A stretch of DNA of 64,000 bases from Epiperipatus broadwayi (Eukaryota > Onychophora > Udeonychophora > Euonychophora > Peripatidae), in contig JAQFVV010000546.1 in assembly GCA_028023455.1 (NCBI GenBank), forward strand, positions 124,001-188,000. The letters are read 5' to 3'. The notes beneath the pieces are model-generated. The model saw nothing but the letters and a program-made list of their open reading frames with translations. It ran no database searches and had not been told where the DNA came from. Below, piece after piece: positions 22,618 to 36,080 of the stretch; position 1 is the stretch's first letter; each line of letters starts with the position of its first letter. The position numbers and the translations under genes were made by a program.

Positions 22618-23540
22618 ATTAAAATCAAGTTGTACATCACATGACTTATATAGCTTGTGTTTAGAAATATGTAAAATAAAGAGCATGCTAATAGATCCAA
22701 ACAAGCTTATTTTATTATTATTATTTCAAAATCTTTATCTAGGATTGTCACCATACCCAGACTGGTTTTGAGCTATGGCTCTCATCAGTGTGAAGTTAGA
22801 ACACCAGATTCAAAATACCAACTAAAGCCCAGCATTTATCTAACAGTTAAATATTAAGTAGAAAATCTGAAATTTTCAAACATCTATATGTCTCCAAATC
22901 CACTTCTCCAACTGAAATATCCATATGGGACTGAAAGTAATTCAGACATGCCATATATTAATAGCCTTTGTAATCTCATAAAGCCAAAGCCTCAACAACA
23001 AAATTATAATAGTAATGAAATCATGTCATACATCACATGACTTATATAGCTTGTATTTACAAATATGTAAAATAAAGAGTATGCTAATAGCTCTAAACAA
23101 TCTTTTTTTTTTTTTTTTTATCTTTTATGATATATGCCACAAGAGAATGCATTCAAAATCTTTATCTAGGATTGTCCACTTCTCCAGTCCAGACCAGTTT
23201 CAAACTATAGCTCTCATCAGCAAGAAGCTAGGACACTAGATTCAAAATACCAACTGAAGCTCCACATTTATCTAATACTTAACTATTAACTAAGTAGAAG
23301 ATCTGAAAATTTCTACTTAATAGTTAAGTATTAGATAAATGCTAGGTTTGAGTTGGTATCTTGAATCTGGTGTTCTGCTCCTCACTGATGAAAAGCATAG
23401 TTTGAAACTGATTTGGGGATGGCATAATCCTAAATAAAGATTTAAAATGCATTCTCTTGTGTCATTTATAAATAAAAAATAAAAATAATAAAATAAGCCT
23501 GTTTAGAGCTATTATCACACTCTTTATTTTATATGTCTTT
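22618..23540. repeat. Direct and inverted copies of an approximately 260-290 bp repeat
   Basis: Copy 1 (22618-22876) and copy 2 (23018-23305) are direct: both have ACATCACATGACTTATATAG, AAAATCTTTATCTAGGATTG, GCTCTCATCAG and CATTTATCTAA blocks. Copy 3 (23306-23540) is the reverse complement of copy 2 and abuts it, giving a palindrome centred near 23305 (CTTAACTATTAACTAAGTAG against CTACTTAATAGTTAAG). Copy 1 is preceded by (TA)n at 22598-22619. The CAGACTGGTTTTGAGCTATG part resembles 30850-30890. The frames at 22490-22771 and 23015-23239 are repeat sequence. Confidence 0.85.
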
Positions 23541-23879
23541 TGCACATTTATTTTTATATTTTTTATTTTTTAATCAATGAATTACTTTTTATTTTAATGA
23601 ATTAACCAACTATTTTTTTTTTAATGTTTTGATAAAAAATAAGGTTTTTCTGGAAGAAAATCAATATATTTATATTTTCAATATATATAACTGAAAGTAA
23701 ATTAATTACCTACTGAAATGTTTTATTTAAAAGTTTTTGTAAAGTTTGATAAGAAAATAATTGAAGTTTTTTTGTCTTTTTGGGAAAAAAACATTAAAAT
23801 ACTTATCTCAACAGAAAAGCAGTTGATTGATTAAGAACTGTATAAAAATTATTAATACATTTAAAATCAGCCTGTCAAG

Positions 23880-24062
23880 CTATTGTGCATAAGTTTTTTA
23901 CAAGTGTTAATAATAAATGAATACTTTCATTCCTAACATGAGATATAGTATTTATGAAAGAATAAAATGAATCCACTTATTTTTTCCAACCCAAATGCTT
24001 ATATATGGGCAAATCTTAAGTACTGGAAATGAAAGTGTGAGGATAGGCCACTCACTTTAAAT
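23880..24062 (-). repeat. Inverted solo copy of the 28.7-29.6 kb tandem unit
   Basis: Its reverse complement matches the unit start: TTAAAGTGAGTGGCCTATCC, CTTAAGATTTGCCCATATAT, AAGCATTTGGGTT, ATTCATTTTATTCTTTCATA, TATCTCATG, GTATTCATTTATTATTAACA and GGCTGAT near its end. The match covers roughly 180 bases with moderate divergence. It lies about 4.6 kb before the tandem array, in opposite orientation. Confidence 0.85.
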
Positions 24063-24069
24063 TACTGTT

Positions 24070-27000
24070 TACAATATCTGAATGAAAGATGTCGATGAAA
24101 TTATCTAGAATTTACTAAACATCACTATTAATCTACTGAAATATTTACTTTATAAAAGTTTAAATAATTTATAATATGTAATTTTTGAAGGAAATCACAA
24201 CAATTCTCTGATTGCAATATTAAGCTTAGTTATGAAATCATTTTTTTTTTTTTCAACCTTTGATTTAAAAATCACTGTAATAAATTAATGTCAGATGAAA
24301 GACATTTTACATAAAAGAATGTTGAAAAAAAAATACAATCTTTCAAATATTGATACTCAAATCAGAATTTTTATATTAAGAAAATAGAAATCTTCTATCA
24401 GGCTGTAAAATTCTTAAATATTGCAAATTCAGCCAATAACATTTGTAAGAATAAAATTCTGTTGCAAATATAAATAACAGTAAAATTAACTTAGTTTTAT
24501 TTTCAAAAGGCAGATGGATTTGCATTCATTTTGACTGAACTTGAGATAGACTAAATCAATTATACAATAATATTTCAAAATTATGCACTTAAAAATCACT
24601 GTTATAAATTAATATTATTTACAATAGATACTTCATGCAAGAAAATGATGAAACAAATAAGCAATTTTGCAAATGGTATCACCTAAATTATAATTTTATG
24701 TTGACAAAAAGGCAGCTTCTTCTATTATCCTGTTTCTTAAGCATCAGCTGAATGGGGTAGCTGATTTCACTGATATATGCTTGTCCACAATTATACAGTA
24801 TGTGTTTTTCAGCATTTAAAATTTATGTCTTATAAAGGTTAGGATTGCTCACAATCTGTTATGTATTTGAACTGTAGCTATTAGATCTTAAATATTGCAA
24901 TACGGTCTAATTCAAACAAAGAACTTGAAATTTTAACAGCAACGATCGTAACTTTTGCTACAAGCAAACATGTTTACTATTATTATATAAAGACAAACTA
25001 AACGTTAGTAATTTTTAATTTTTAAACCACCTAACACATATGTATAGCGTTATACACTGGGGTTATTTTCTATAAACAAATAATATGTATTTATAAAAGA
25101 TACAAACAGTCTTTAAACAAATCAACATTGAAGCAGAACCCCTCTAATAGCCAGTTATAAGAAAAATTGTGTGAAAAAAAAAATTACTCAATTGTAAGGC
25201 TGATTAGAATATGAACTTTACTTAGACTAAATTTGAATTTTGATCACAAGGCATGGTTGATCATCATCATTCACCAAATGACTTTAATGTCATAATTATA
25301 ATGAGAATTAGCATCACAAACTTAATACTTAGAAAGTTTATGTAACTAGCTAATAATAACAACTAAAATTAAAAATATTTATTTTTGGTTATATAATTAA
25401 AAAGCAAATTCTATTATTTTAGTTTTTATCTTTGCAATGCATTTGTTCTTTTTTTAATTTACTTTTTGTGATTTTGTTTTATTTATTATAAAAATAATTA
25501 TCGCTTTATTTTTTGTCTAAGTAAAGAAATCTAGTTAGAAATTCATAAGCTTTAGCATAAATTTTTGAATTGAAAATAAATTTTGTTTGTTTGTTGTTAT
25601 GAATTAGTAATTTAATATTTTAAAAAAATCTTGACTTTTATATGCACTTTGAAAAATAAACTGAATAGAAATTAAATTTATAACAAAAAAAAATTGAAAA
25701 TATTACACAATTAAAGTAATATTTTGTTATTTCAAATATAAAAAATAACATTTACTTTAAAAATTTCAAGTAAATAAAAAAGTATTCAAATTAGAAAAGT
25801 TAAACCAAGAATTATTTTCAATTGAAAAAAAAAAAAGATTGCGGTGAAAATATATATATAAACAAATTAAAAAAAATAAACAATGCAAAAGTAAATTAGA
25901 TAATTTTTTTCAGTGGGAAATTTTAATATAGAGATGTGGCTAAACTTTAGAAAGAGGTAATAATTATGTTTAATTTATTTTATTAACGTTTAGAAAGATC
26001 TTATACACAAAAGAGTTCATTTGATCATGTTCTGAGTATGCAAAGATTCATGTCTAATAATGGTCTAATATATAATTAATTTTTATAATTTCCCATTCTC
26101 TTTCTTTCTAGATTGAAATCAGTAGACAATGCCAAACTACAACATGATTTTTCATCAATTATCGAATGTGTAATTTCCTTCTCTCTGATAACATGTTTCT
26201 ATTTTTGCTTGCCTGATATTATCTAGTGCTTTGTGTAATTACATATTCTCAATCTGTAGTCAGAAAAAGATTAGTTATTATTGTGTATGTAATTAAAAAT
26301 ATTACTTATTTCAACAATGCTTATAATCATATAGCAAGTTTATTTAAATGACTTGTTATGAGTCTGCCTGCAAAATAGCTATGAGAAACATATTGAGACT
26401 GAGGAGTGTCAAAGCATGAAACCATGGTCAGGGGTTTGGGGGGGATTCCTGACAGAAATATTTTAAATGCTGTCTCTGGCTAAGCATTTATCACAAAGCT
26501 TGTTGAGGAATTGGCAATCCTCATTGTTTATATTGGGTGTATTTGGAATGAGAGTGTTGTGTGATATGATTGTAATTAAAATCTAAAGATGTGCTACACA
26601 ATCACAAATTTGAAGAGTTGACTAATTCATGGTGACTAGGTCCTTTACTAATCTAAGTGATTGATGTAATAAGATAAAAAATGTAAGAAGTACCAAAAAG
26701 CTGAGAGAGAGAGAGGTAAAAAGTACTATTTATATCTTTAAAAAAACTATTTCTAATGCTTTGATGACCCATCTTATGCTTCAAGGTGAAATGAGATACT
26801 TTTGTGAAGTAATTCTTATTAGTGATTTGTATTTAATCTTTACACTTAAAAGTCATTGCCAGTAGTTACTTCTAAATCTATCTTTAAAAGTATTTTTGAC
26901 CCATGATAATATTATACTTGTTGAAATTATTATAAATTAATTTCACAAAATATCATTTGAAAGTTTTTAATACTAAACGAATTAATTTTTTTTCCAGCAA

Positions 27001-28680
27001 TTTTGAAAGAACCAATTACAAAGTTTGGAAACAAATCTAATATGTGTGCATGTTTTGTAATGTTTATTATATATTGTAATGGGATAATAATTGATCTTCT
27101 ATCCCATTATTCCTCTACATTGGTTTGGTCAGCATTTGTCATGAAACAAAAGAAATTGCCTTATAGGTTTTTGTACAACCATTTATTACTGACACAAAAT
27201 TAAATAAAAGATAATGAAGAAATGGCTTTATGGTTTAAATCTTAAAATAAAGCAAATCATGTACCAATAAATAGTGATTCCATTATAATTTGTATAAAAT
27301 TATCTAACACAGTCGTTATTACAATATGCAATAACAATATTTACAATACATAATTATTCAGATTGTGCACTACACTAAATTAGAATGCTGATGACAATCT
27401 ATACTAAAACCTAATTTGTTCAGATAACATTTAAAATAAAAGAAAACAAACAAGATCATTACCTCAGATATCACCAAATCTATTCATCATCTCAAAATAA
27501 ACAACAATAGGCAGTGAAATCATATGCCAGTGTCCTAAACATATATATGCCTGTGATATCCATTTAATTTATAATTGAATAAAATCAAAATCAATAAACA
27601 ACTAAGTTCTGATATGCTTTATTAATCAAATATTACATATAGTAAAGTAAATTTATGATAAAATTGAATGATATTCCCTAACTAAATAAATTAGTTTTTG
27701 TAAATGATTATGAAATAAAACTATTAATCAGCTTCATATTAAGCTTAATAAAATGTTAAGTAATATTAATTTATTTATACTATACTTACATAAATATACT
27801 ATTATTGCTTAAGTTATATATCAAAATGAAATGATTAACACAAACATATTATCAATAAACCTATTAGATATTCTTCTATTTTTAATATCCAATCATATTA
27901 TATCAAATATGAAATAGGTTTTTATTAGAGATCTACCAAATCATAATCAACTAATCCTATCCACCTATTTAAATTTCAGGTAAATCAATTATTAAAATGG
28001 ATTTTTATAACAATTAAACTGTATAAAATAATTATTGGCCTTTATTTAGGTCAAAAGTAAGCATTGAAATTTAATAGTTAATTAAATTTATGATCCAACT
28101 CAAATAAATTTAAAGATAATTAAGGCAGATCATTCTGACTAATGACAGAATAACATCTATCAAGATCTTTATAGCTAGACAAAATAAGCTTTTCTTAATT
28201 AACTGTGAACTAATTACATTATTTATACAACTGATATTAACTCGCATAAAGCAAACAACTATTTTAATGTGATGACAATATAAAATTTATATCTAATTAG
28301 GCTTAACAATAATTGTATAATAAAATCTACATGTATATAACCATACTTCACTTACCATATTGGTTTGATTTTTAGATTGTGATTCAATGATAAAAAAAAA
28401 AATCAAGTTTTTTCCTATATAGAGATTTTATCTTATCTTCTATAAATTTGGTATAAATTGATTTGCATACTTATAACTCAATTAGCCAAATCTATTAGAT
28501 TTCAATTAAATTTAAATTTATTAATTTATAAACAGTAATTAATACTGGTAAAAATAAAAATAAAAATAAAAATGATGTATGCACTTGACTAAAATCATAG
28601 CTAGTTAGAAATACAAATACTATTTGTCTTTAATATATAATAAGTTTGTCTATTATTCTATAAAATTAATAATGAATAAT
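24070..28680. other. AT-rich stretch, no supported gene
   Basis: Only short frames. A polypyrimidine-AG (TTTTTTTTCCAG) at about 26990 precedes an open 66-codon frame at 27003-27203, weakly exon-like, with no recognised family. The block 27850-28260 (AATAAACCTATT, CCAATCATAT, TTATGATCCA, GACAGAATAA) shares ordered words with 19900-20250 and may be a very diverged direct repeat about 8 kb apart. A short GAGAGAGAGAG run lies near 26705. Confidence 0.45.
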
Positions 28681-28690
28681 AAATAAATAT

Positions 28691-29641
28691 TTAAAGTGAA
28701 TGATCTATCTTCACGCTTTATTTGCCAGCACTTAAGATTTGCCCATATATAAACATTTGGGTTCAGAAAGAATAAGTGATTCATTTTATTCTTTCTTAAA
28801 TGCTATATCTTGTATGGGCACTGAAAAGTATTCATTTATTATTTAACACTCATTAAAGCGGATGTACAGTAGCTGTAAAAGGCTGATATTTAGTGGATTA
28901 CAATTATAAACATTGCGCTATAAACACATCGCGCTATAAAAATAGATGCTTGTTTACATGTGTTTGAGTTTTGTTTGAAAGTGATGTTTAAGTAAATTCT
29001 AAGTAATTTCGTCGACGTCATTAAGTCAGACAACACGAACTGTAATTTAAAGTGAATGATCTATCTTCACGCTTTATTTGCCAGTACTTAAGATTTACCC
29101 ATATATAAATATTTGGGTTTGGAAAGAATAAGTGATTCATTTTATTCTTTCTTAAATACTATATCTTGTATGGGCACTGAAAAGTATTCATTTATTATTT
29201 AACACTCATTAAAGCGCATGTACAGTAGCTGTAAAAGGCTGATATTTAGTGAATTACAATTATAAACATCGCGCTATAAAAATAGATGCTTGTTTACATA
29301 TGTTTGAGTTTCGTTTGAAAGTGACGTTTAAGTAAATTCTAAGTAATTTCGTCGACGTCATTAAGTCAGACAACGGGAACCGTAATTTAAAGTGAATGAT
29401 CTATCTTCACGCTTTATTTGCCAGTACTTAAGATTTGCCCATATATAAACATTTGGGTTCGGAAAGAATAAGTGATTCATTTTATTCTTTCTTAAATGCT
29501 ATATCTTGTATGGGCACTGAAAAGTATTCATTTATTATTTAACACTCATTAAAGCGCATGTACAGTAGCTGTAAAAGGCTGATATTTAGTGAATTACAAT
29601 TATAAACATCGCACTATAAAAATAGATGCTTGTTTACATAT
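28691..29641 (+). repeat. Tandem repeat, 2.7 copies of a 340-356 bp unit
   Basis: Units start with TTAAAGTGAATGATCTATCT at 28691, 29047 and 29387 (lengths 356, 340, then about 255 before breaking off). Identity between units is very high, with only scattered substitutions. Unit 1 is longer because AACATTGCGCTATAAACACA contains an extra GCGCTATAAA block. Each complete unit has CpG-bearing TTTCGTCGACGTCATTAAG, a CRE-like GACGTCA half-palindrome, and GCGCTATAAA. The array stops at TTGTTTACATATG. The high identity suggests a recent expansion or homogenisation. Confidence 0.95.
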
Positions 29642-29644
29642 GGA

Positions 29645-30585
29645 TCAAATAAATATATATGGTTTGCAAAACATGTTGTAGGACAATGGACAATATAAAC
29701 TCTTGGAGAAATTTCAAGATATCATCCGGTCTTTAAATAAAATATATAATCAAAATGTGACTAAATAAAATTGTCTTTATTCATCTATTGATATGAATTA
29801 TAAATAATCGAACTAACATAAAATTGATTGCATTTAAAGACTTCTGTACAAATATCCCTAAGTTAAATTTTAAATTAAAAGAAAATGAATATTTGAAAAT
29901 ATTGGGTCAAGAATTAATTTATATCATGAGATAAGAGTTTACCTAAAAACAAAAAAATCTCTCCAACATTTTATTGTGTGGATAGCTTATCATATAACGA
30001 AATATACATATTATTTGAACCTATATTTTAAAATAGAAATATGAACAACACATTTTTTTAATAAAAAATATGCACACAAATATCATACCATGTATATGAA
30101 AAGTCTCATTTTTTCTTTTACCCGCTGTTTCATTGTAGCTCCTAGTTTCCTTATTTCTGATTTTAATGCACAGAAACAATTTTTCTTGAAGTAGAAAAAA
30201 GACAAGCATGAATAATAATACTAATCAAGGATCTTTTATTCCAATACCTTTCTTTTCTATTCAAATACTTGTGGAATTTATTTTATAAAGAGTAATTAGT
30301 TAGATGCATTATACACCATTGGTATTCTACTTTTATTGCCATAATATATTAAGAGACATTCTTCCATTGACAAAATTCAGTTACGATCCAAGTGAGTAAT
30401 AAATGGTAGCATTTTTTTTTATGTTAATAAAGTGAAATTTCAATTACATAATATCACATCGAAATTAAATTAAATGACCTTGGAAAATTCCTTGATCAAA
30501 AATATATCCATATACACCTCATAGGGTTTGTATTCATCACAAATATATAGATGAAATCCCAAATTTTAATAATGGAATATTTTAA
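29645..30585. other. AT-rich stretch, no gene seen
   Basis: No supported feature. The minus frame 30021-30209 has cysteine and lysine-rich AT-noise composition and no family resemblance. Confidence 0.55.
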
Positions 30586-30587
30586 AA

Positions 30588-30985
30588 CAGGCAAAACTCA
30601 CTATACATGTTGCCACACACAGCAAGGTCGAGTAATCAAAGACAACCATAATATATGGGTACTGAACTGAGTTCAGACCCACATGACTGTATAAGCTAAT
30701 GGGCTTGGATTGAAAACATTAAGGTATTTTCAGTTTAAGACTCATATTTGTGTAGTTAAGTGGAAATAAAAGGTGGCTGCTGGATGGTTGCATTAGATCC
30801 TAAGACCTAGGTGCAGTGCTCTCAGATCCAAGGCTCCTTACTGACGAAGGACACAAGCCAGAAACTAGTCTGGGGATATTGGATGAATAGGCACTAGATG
30901 GGGATTTTATGCACAAGCCTTCTGGCATCCATTGACTACTCTAGCTTGCTGTGTGTGGCAATATGTACAGTGAGTTTTGCCTGTG
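30588..30985. repeat. Foldback element
   Basis: The left arm 30588-30640 (ACAGGCAAAACTCACTATAC, GCCACACACAGCAAGGTCGA) is the reverse complement of the right arm about 30938-30988 (GCTTGCTGTGTGTGGCAATA, GTGAGTTTTGCCTGTGG). Towards the right arm it contains GCACAAGCCTTCTGGCATCC, the same core found in the hairpin at 53528-53671, where arms also begin with a GGCAAAACTC-like sequence. About 300 bases lie between the arms, including a segment related to 22.7-23.4 kb (AGAAACTAGTCTGGGGATAT). Confidence 0.8.
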
Positions 30986-31722
30986 GTGGTCATGTGATGT
31001 TTATCGGCTTAATGGAATATTTTATAGCCTATGTGTAATACAACAAATTTTGATGGTTTTTTTCTTATTTTATATTCTGCCATTTTTTCTTGGAATCCTA
31101 TCAACATACTGCCCTCAATTGAATGGGAAAACAGTTTAATTCTTTATTCTTTCATTGTTTTATAAACTAATCACTCTTAGAATAAAACTGATAATTTTTA
31201 AACACGAATGTAAAAGCGTCCATTCTGGACAATGACAAAAGTTATAACAACTAGAGTTAAAGCATTTCAGTTCTATTTATAATCTGTCTTTGCTGACATT
31301 AATGTTACTAAAGCAACTGTTCAATTTAACTCAATGGCAATTCAATTCAGCCTAATAAAATTTGCTTCCATTTAATAATTAAAAATGAAGATTTTAAAAA
31401 TATTGGACATAGTAAAAAATTTTTTTTCATTTTACAAATTCAATATTATTTTTTATTTTCAACCAAAAACAAACAAAAAAAAAATCACATGACATTATCT
31501 ATGCCTTCTAATGAATATATATTTTTAACATATATCTTTAATAAATTCCAATAAACAAAATAAATAAATAAACATATATGAAATATTTAATTTTGAAATA
31601 AATAAGTTGTTATTGTGAATGTAGTAACAAAATGGACACATAATAAGTAATAATAATGATTTTATTCAAGTGATTTACTTTGTGATTCACTTAATTATTT
31701 TTTAGTATTTATTTATTATTCA

Positions 31723-31723
<1 letters not shown>

Positions 31724-31767
<44 letters not shown>

Positions 31768-31801
31768 TATTCACTTATATATATATATATATATATATAT
31801 C
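31724..31801. repeat. (TA)n microsatellite in a duplicated unit
   Basis: The unit TTTATTATTCACTTA plus (TA)n occurs twice in a row. It lies about 100 bases upstream of the PLE relic. Confidence 0.92.
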
Positions 31802-31897
31802 CCTAAAATTGACCACAACTAGTTTATAATTTGATATTTATTAATAGTAAATAATGATATTATTTTTAATCATTAGGTTGACATAGTTATCTGCTGT

Positions 31898-32755
31898 ATG
31901 AACATTCAAAATGAGATACATCTGCAAACTAAATTAAGTGTTAATACCACCTGGGAAAACAAATTACAAAAACTAAAATATTTGGATTTACTAGTATATA
32001 GAGAAGGCGAAGGGCTGAATTATTGCATGACCATCAAACCACTTGAGGTCAGAGGATTCACCCACTCAAACTCTAATTCACATACTTTACATAAATTCAC
32101 AGGTTTGAATGCATTTTAATTTAGGAATTTACATTTATGCAAGTTCAAAGCTGATAGGAAGGCTAATATCTCAATCTATATCGAAGATCTATTAAGTGTA
32201 AGCTTTAACTACAGATTGATTACTGAGAAGAATGATCAATTTTATAAAAAATCAACAGCTAACAACACAACTGAAGACAAATCTCAAATCACCCTTCCCT
32301 ACATCCCCAGAGTAGCTAAACAGCTCACTAAAACGTTTTCTAACAAAAAAGTTGCTTTTTACACACTCCCCAACTCAGACAGACTAATCAATAATGCAAA
32401 GGACATGATTGACCTAACCCAGATACCTCAGGTTGTATATAGAATTTCATGCTCTCAAGCTGGAGGCAGCACCACATATTATGGGGAAACTAAGGCAACT
32501 GTCAATAATAGAGCCACTCAACATATGTATGCATACAGGATAGTGCAAAAGAACAATGACAACATTTTAATATTTCTCAACATGAGAAGCAAGCTGGTCA
32601 TAGGTTCGAACCCTCCAATCCCAAAATTGTGTGCACTGAAACTAACAACTGCAAAAGAAAGATAAAAGAAGTGTATTTTATCATCAATGACAATAATGCA
32701 ATTAATAGATGTGACACATCCTTTGCTACCTCCAGAAAATGGACAAGCTGATTAA
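31898..32755 (+). pseudogene. Second-lineage Penelope-like element, 3' half
   Basis: Three blocks in order. 31898-32119: end of RT and thumb, with LKYLDLLVYR, a KP motif and NSHTLHKFTG (family fLDl.v, KPT, S.HP.H). 32216-32590: linker LPYIPRVAKQLTKTF, TLPNSDRLINNAKD, then the GIY-YIG core VVYRISC..TTYYGETK with R..QH. After a frameshift near 32580: EHEKQAGHRF-like then KIVCTETNNCKRKIKEVYFI and NAINRCDTSFATSRKW, stop at 32749-32751. Order and motifs fit a PLE, but residues differ strongly from the 12-13 kb family, so it is another lineage. Stops and frameshifts make it a relic; the catalytic RT core is missing. Confidence 0.8.
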
Positions 32756-32759
32756 TTTA

Positions 32760-35495
32760 CATATACATTTGGATATATTACCATCTAATAATATCACAAC
32801 TATTACTATTTTGGCTATGATTATGAGGGATAATACCTCAAAAGCACTTAGCCTAGATTAATTCATTTTGACTATTAACAGCTTCTTCAACCAGCATTTT
32901 AAAGCACTTGTATATACTATATATTACTTAATATTTATAATTCAACACCTCTACTATCTGAAATTAAGCCAAATGAAAGTAAATAAGATCAATAAACTGT
33001 TTTTTTTTATATTATAATATACAGTTCAAATCTGGATAGGTACAATATATTGTAACAGTCACTCAACCTACCCTTGATCATGGAGGGTGCCACTAGATCA
33101 CTGCATATCTGGAAAATTTGTTTACCATGATCAAATGTTGATGGTGATGATGGTTTGTGCCAAATAGACCCAGGGAGATAGCAATAGCTCTTAAATATTG
33201 TTTAGACAATTGAGAAAATAAAGGCACTAAGACAAACATCAGCAAAATTAAGTTTAAACTAATTTGAAAATTTTATTAAATTCAATAAACAAAATAAAGT
33301 AAATCTAGCAAACAGAATATGAAAGTTTGACCTAGATTTTTATAAGCGTATTCATCAGAGAGTGTATATGAGTTCTGCAAATATTAAAACATTAAATACC
33401 CTAGCAGAAAGATTCATTTTCTCATCTACAATTTAAAATGGAATTAATAGAATCTTCCTGCTGGTGATTTATAAAAGAACAACAATTCTAGTTGCTAATT
33501 CAGAGATATAAAAAAACCAATACAGTCTTGTAGGAAATTAACAAACAGTATGAGATGAGCATTCTCTAGAACATTGGAACTAAAGACATCATATTGTTTG
33601 CAGAATAGCTCATGATGTACCATGTTCAAGGCAAATCATGGTTAATTTCACATACAAGACAAGATAAACATGAAGAATGATTACAATCTTACATAATCTA
33701 GAAAAGAAAAAATGAAATCTCCAACTACAGAAAACCTAGAATAACAAACATGATAAACTGCCAGCCAAAAGATTTACGGTTTGAAAAAAATACAGCCTAA
33801 ACATATTGAAAATTAATTTCATTAAAATAAAAGAGGGAAAGATGAGCTAAATGAAATTATGAAGGTATGCCAAAGCATTTAGTAAGAGTTAGTAATAACA
33901 AAGAAGGCATAGTAAGCATATAAAATATAATCTCACAATACACTCCCCAATAAATAAAATTGAAAACAAACTTGAAATCTTAAAACTAAGATTCCAAGAC
34001 ACACTAAATACAAAGAAAATCAAACACATATAATAATTATGAGATTAAATAACTGGTAAAACTTTATATAATAGATTTATATGTAGATTGAGTGGAGATT
34101 TAAATAGAGATTTATGTACCATGAAAAGAGTAAGAAATATTTTATCTTACGGTAAAGTAGAGTCTACAGAGTTTTTCACAGAGTGAGCACAGTTATTTTG
34201 AGTTCAAATTTTCAGTTGGCTTCATTTCTTCATGGTGGCAAGTGTAGAGACATTTTGGGGTTCTTTTTACTTCAGACTTTCATGACATGATGTAAGAACA
34301 GCTTGGAATCAGGAGACCATCCTTAGGTAAATTGGCAAGACATGTTGTAGGTTAGAATACACATAGCAGTGAATTTAGACATCTTATGAAAGCAAACTTT
34401 AAAAAAATATGTCCAGACTGCCAACATGGTATTAATCTCAGCAGGCTCATATCTATGCATGATAATCAATAGCAGAATTATACAAATCTGAATAAATCAC
34501 TTTCAGGCAGCATTAGCTTGGTCAAGCCAAGAATAAAAATCCGAAATTTTTGGAGTTATTTATATCCTCCCTCTATCTCCCATGTAATCTTTTCTGTTTT
34601 TCAATTATAAGACTTAGCCCAGGGCAAATCTTGATCTCCCACTCAACCTTAATTAAGAATTCTAACCAAGGATTGTCTAAATCTCCATTTTTAAAATCAA
34701 ACTAAAAATGGATTTTAATTAAAATAAAAGAAACAAGAATGCAATTAACTTTTCAAAATTAAAAGCTTTCTCAAAAAACAAAAAACAAAAACCTAAGATT
34801 AAAACTTTTAACTTGGAATGTTTTTACAATTTGATAACAAAATAAATGTCAGAAGAAACTTACTTTAAACTAACAAATAAAATCTACTGAAGATGAAATT
34901 TAGAATTTCAGAATTTTACAATATAGCTGTATATGTCCACTATATCATATAAACTTTTAAATAAATTTATACAAATTGTGAAGGGACCTTTGAATCGGAT
35001 ACAGCATCCAGTTCAATATATATAAAATCTGATCAATTTCAAAATAATTATATTATGATCTGAATTATTTACAGAATTGCATGGCCCTCAGACATATAAA
35101 ATAATTATTTTGGTTGATCAACATTTACAGCTCTACGTTCATTTTTTCACCAACAGTGAGGAACCAACTTGAGTAAGATTAACTATTTTTACTAAAGTGT
35201 TTTTATTGCTTCCCATCTTGGCTCTTTTATTTTTTGTTCTCTTGCTTCAGTGATTGAATTTTATACATATAAATGATAACTCCAATACACTGGCTGCTGT
35301 AGTAGTCTACTATCTTGGTTTTCAGATTGATTGGTTTTATGGTTTTCTGAAATCATCAGATTTATTTAATAAATTCTGTGATGATAAGCTAATTAATTAT
35401 TAGCTTTAAGTGCATATCTTGGTTATAGTTAATTCTTTAATTAAAGGATTATAATTACCTTATGCTTAATTGTGTTTTTCTTCTCAAAAGATAAT
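32760..35495. other. AT-rich stretch, no supported gene
   Basis: No long frame or clear repeat. 34100-34650 is somewhat richer in G+C than its flanks but shows no open frame of note. TTGTAACAGTCACTC at 33048 is another instance of the TGTAACAG motif. Confidence 0.5.
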
Positions 35496-35502
35496 GTATA
35501 TA

Positions 35503-36080
35503 TATATGTAAATTTATAAATATATATTAGAAAATACAGTACTTAAAAGTTTATAAAAATATATCTATAATAATCCTTGTAGTTTTTGTCAACTAATACT
35601 TTTAAAATGTCAGCTTTCCCATAATTCCATAATGTTAATTTTCCCATAATTCTGTGATCTTAACATTTACTGCTTGCCTATTAATTAAATCTTGCTTGTA
35701 TTTATATATTAACATCACTTCCTTAATTTTATTATTATTATTATTTCTTTCAGTTTCTATAATAAATCCTGTATTTGATTTTAATTATAGTAATGTAAAA
35801 ATATTGGAAACTGAAAGAAATAATAATAAAAGAAAAATTAAGGAAGCAATGTTAATATATAAATACAAACAAGATTTAATTAATAGGCAAGCAGAAAATG
35901 TTAAGATCATGGAATTATGGGAAAGTTGACATCATGGAATTATCAGAAAGCTGACAAAGTATTAGTTGACAAAAACTACAAGAATAGTTGAAAGCATTTC
36001 TAAGTGACAGTTATAGATATATTTTTATAAACTTTTAAGTAATGTATTTTCTAATATTTATTTATAAATTTACATATATT
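35503..36080. mobile_element. Palindrome of two PLE 3' ends
   Basis: The left arm (35503-35757, PLE 3' end on the minus strand) and the right arm (35807-36080, same sequence on the plus strand) are reverse complements across about 255-275 bases, separated by a 49-base spacer that is unique PLE coding sequence (PVFDFNYSNVKI). The plus frame reads NPVFDFNYSNVKILETERN then KRKIKEAM and NRQAENVKIMELWES, stop TGA at 35927-35929, followed by the 3' untranslated part ending in GTATTTTCTAATATT. The left arm begins exactly at the ETE codons. Only the last about 350 bases of the element are present. Inverted and partial PLE copies are a known habit of these elements. Confidence 0.88.
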
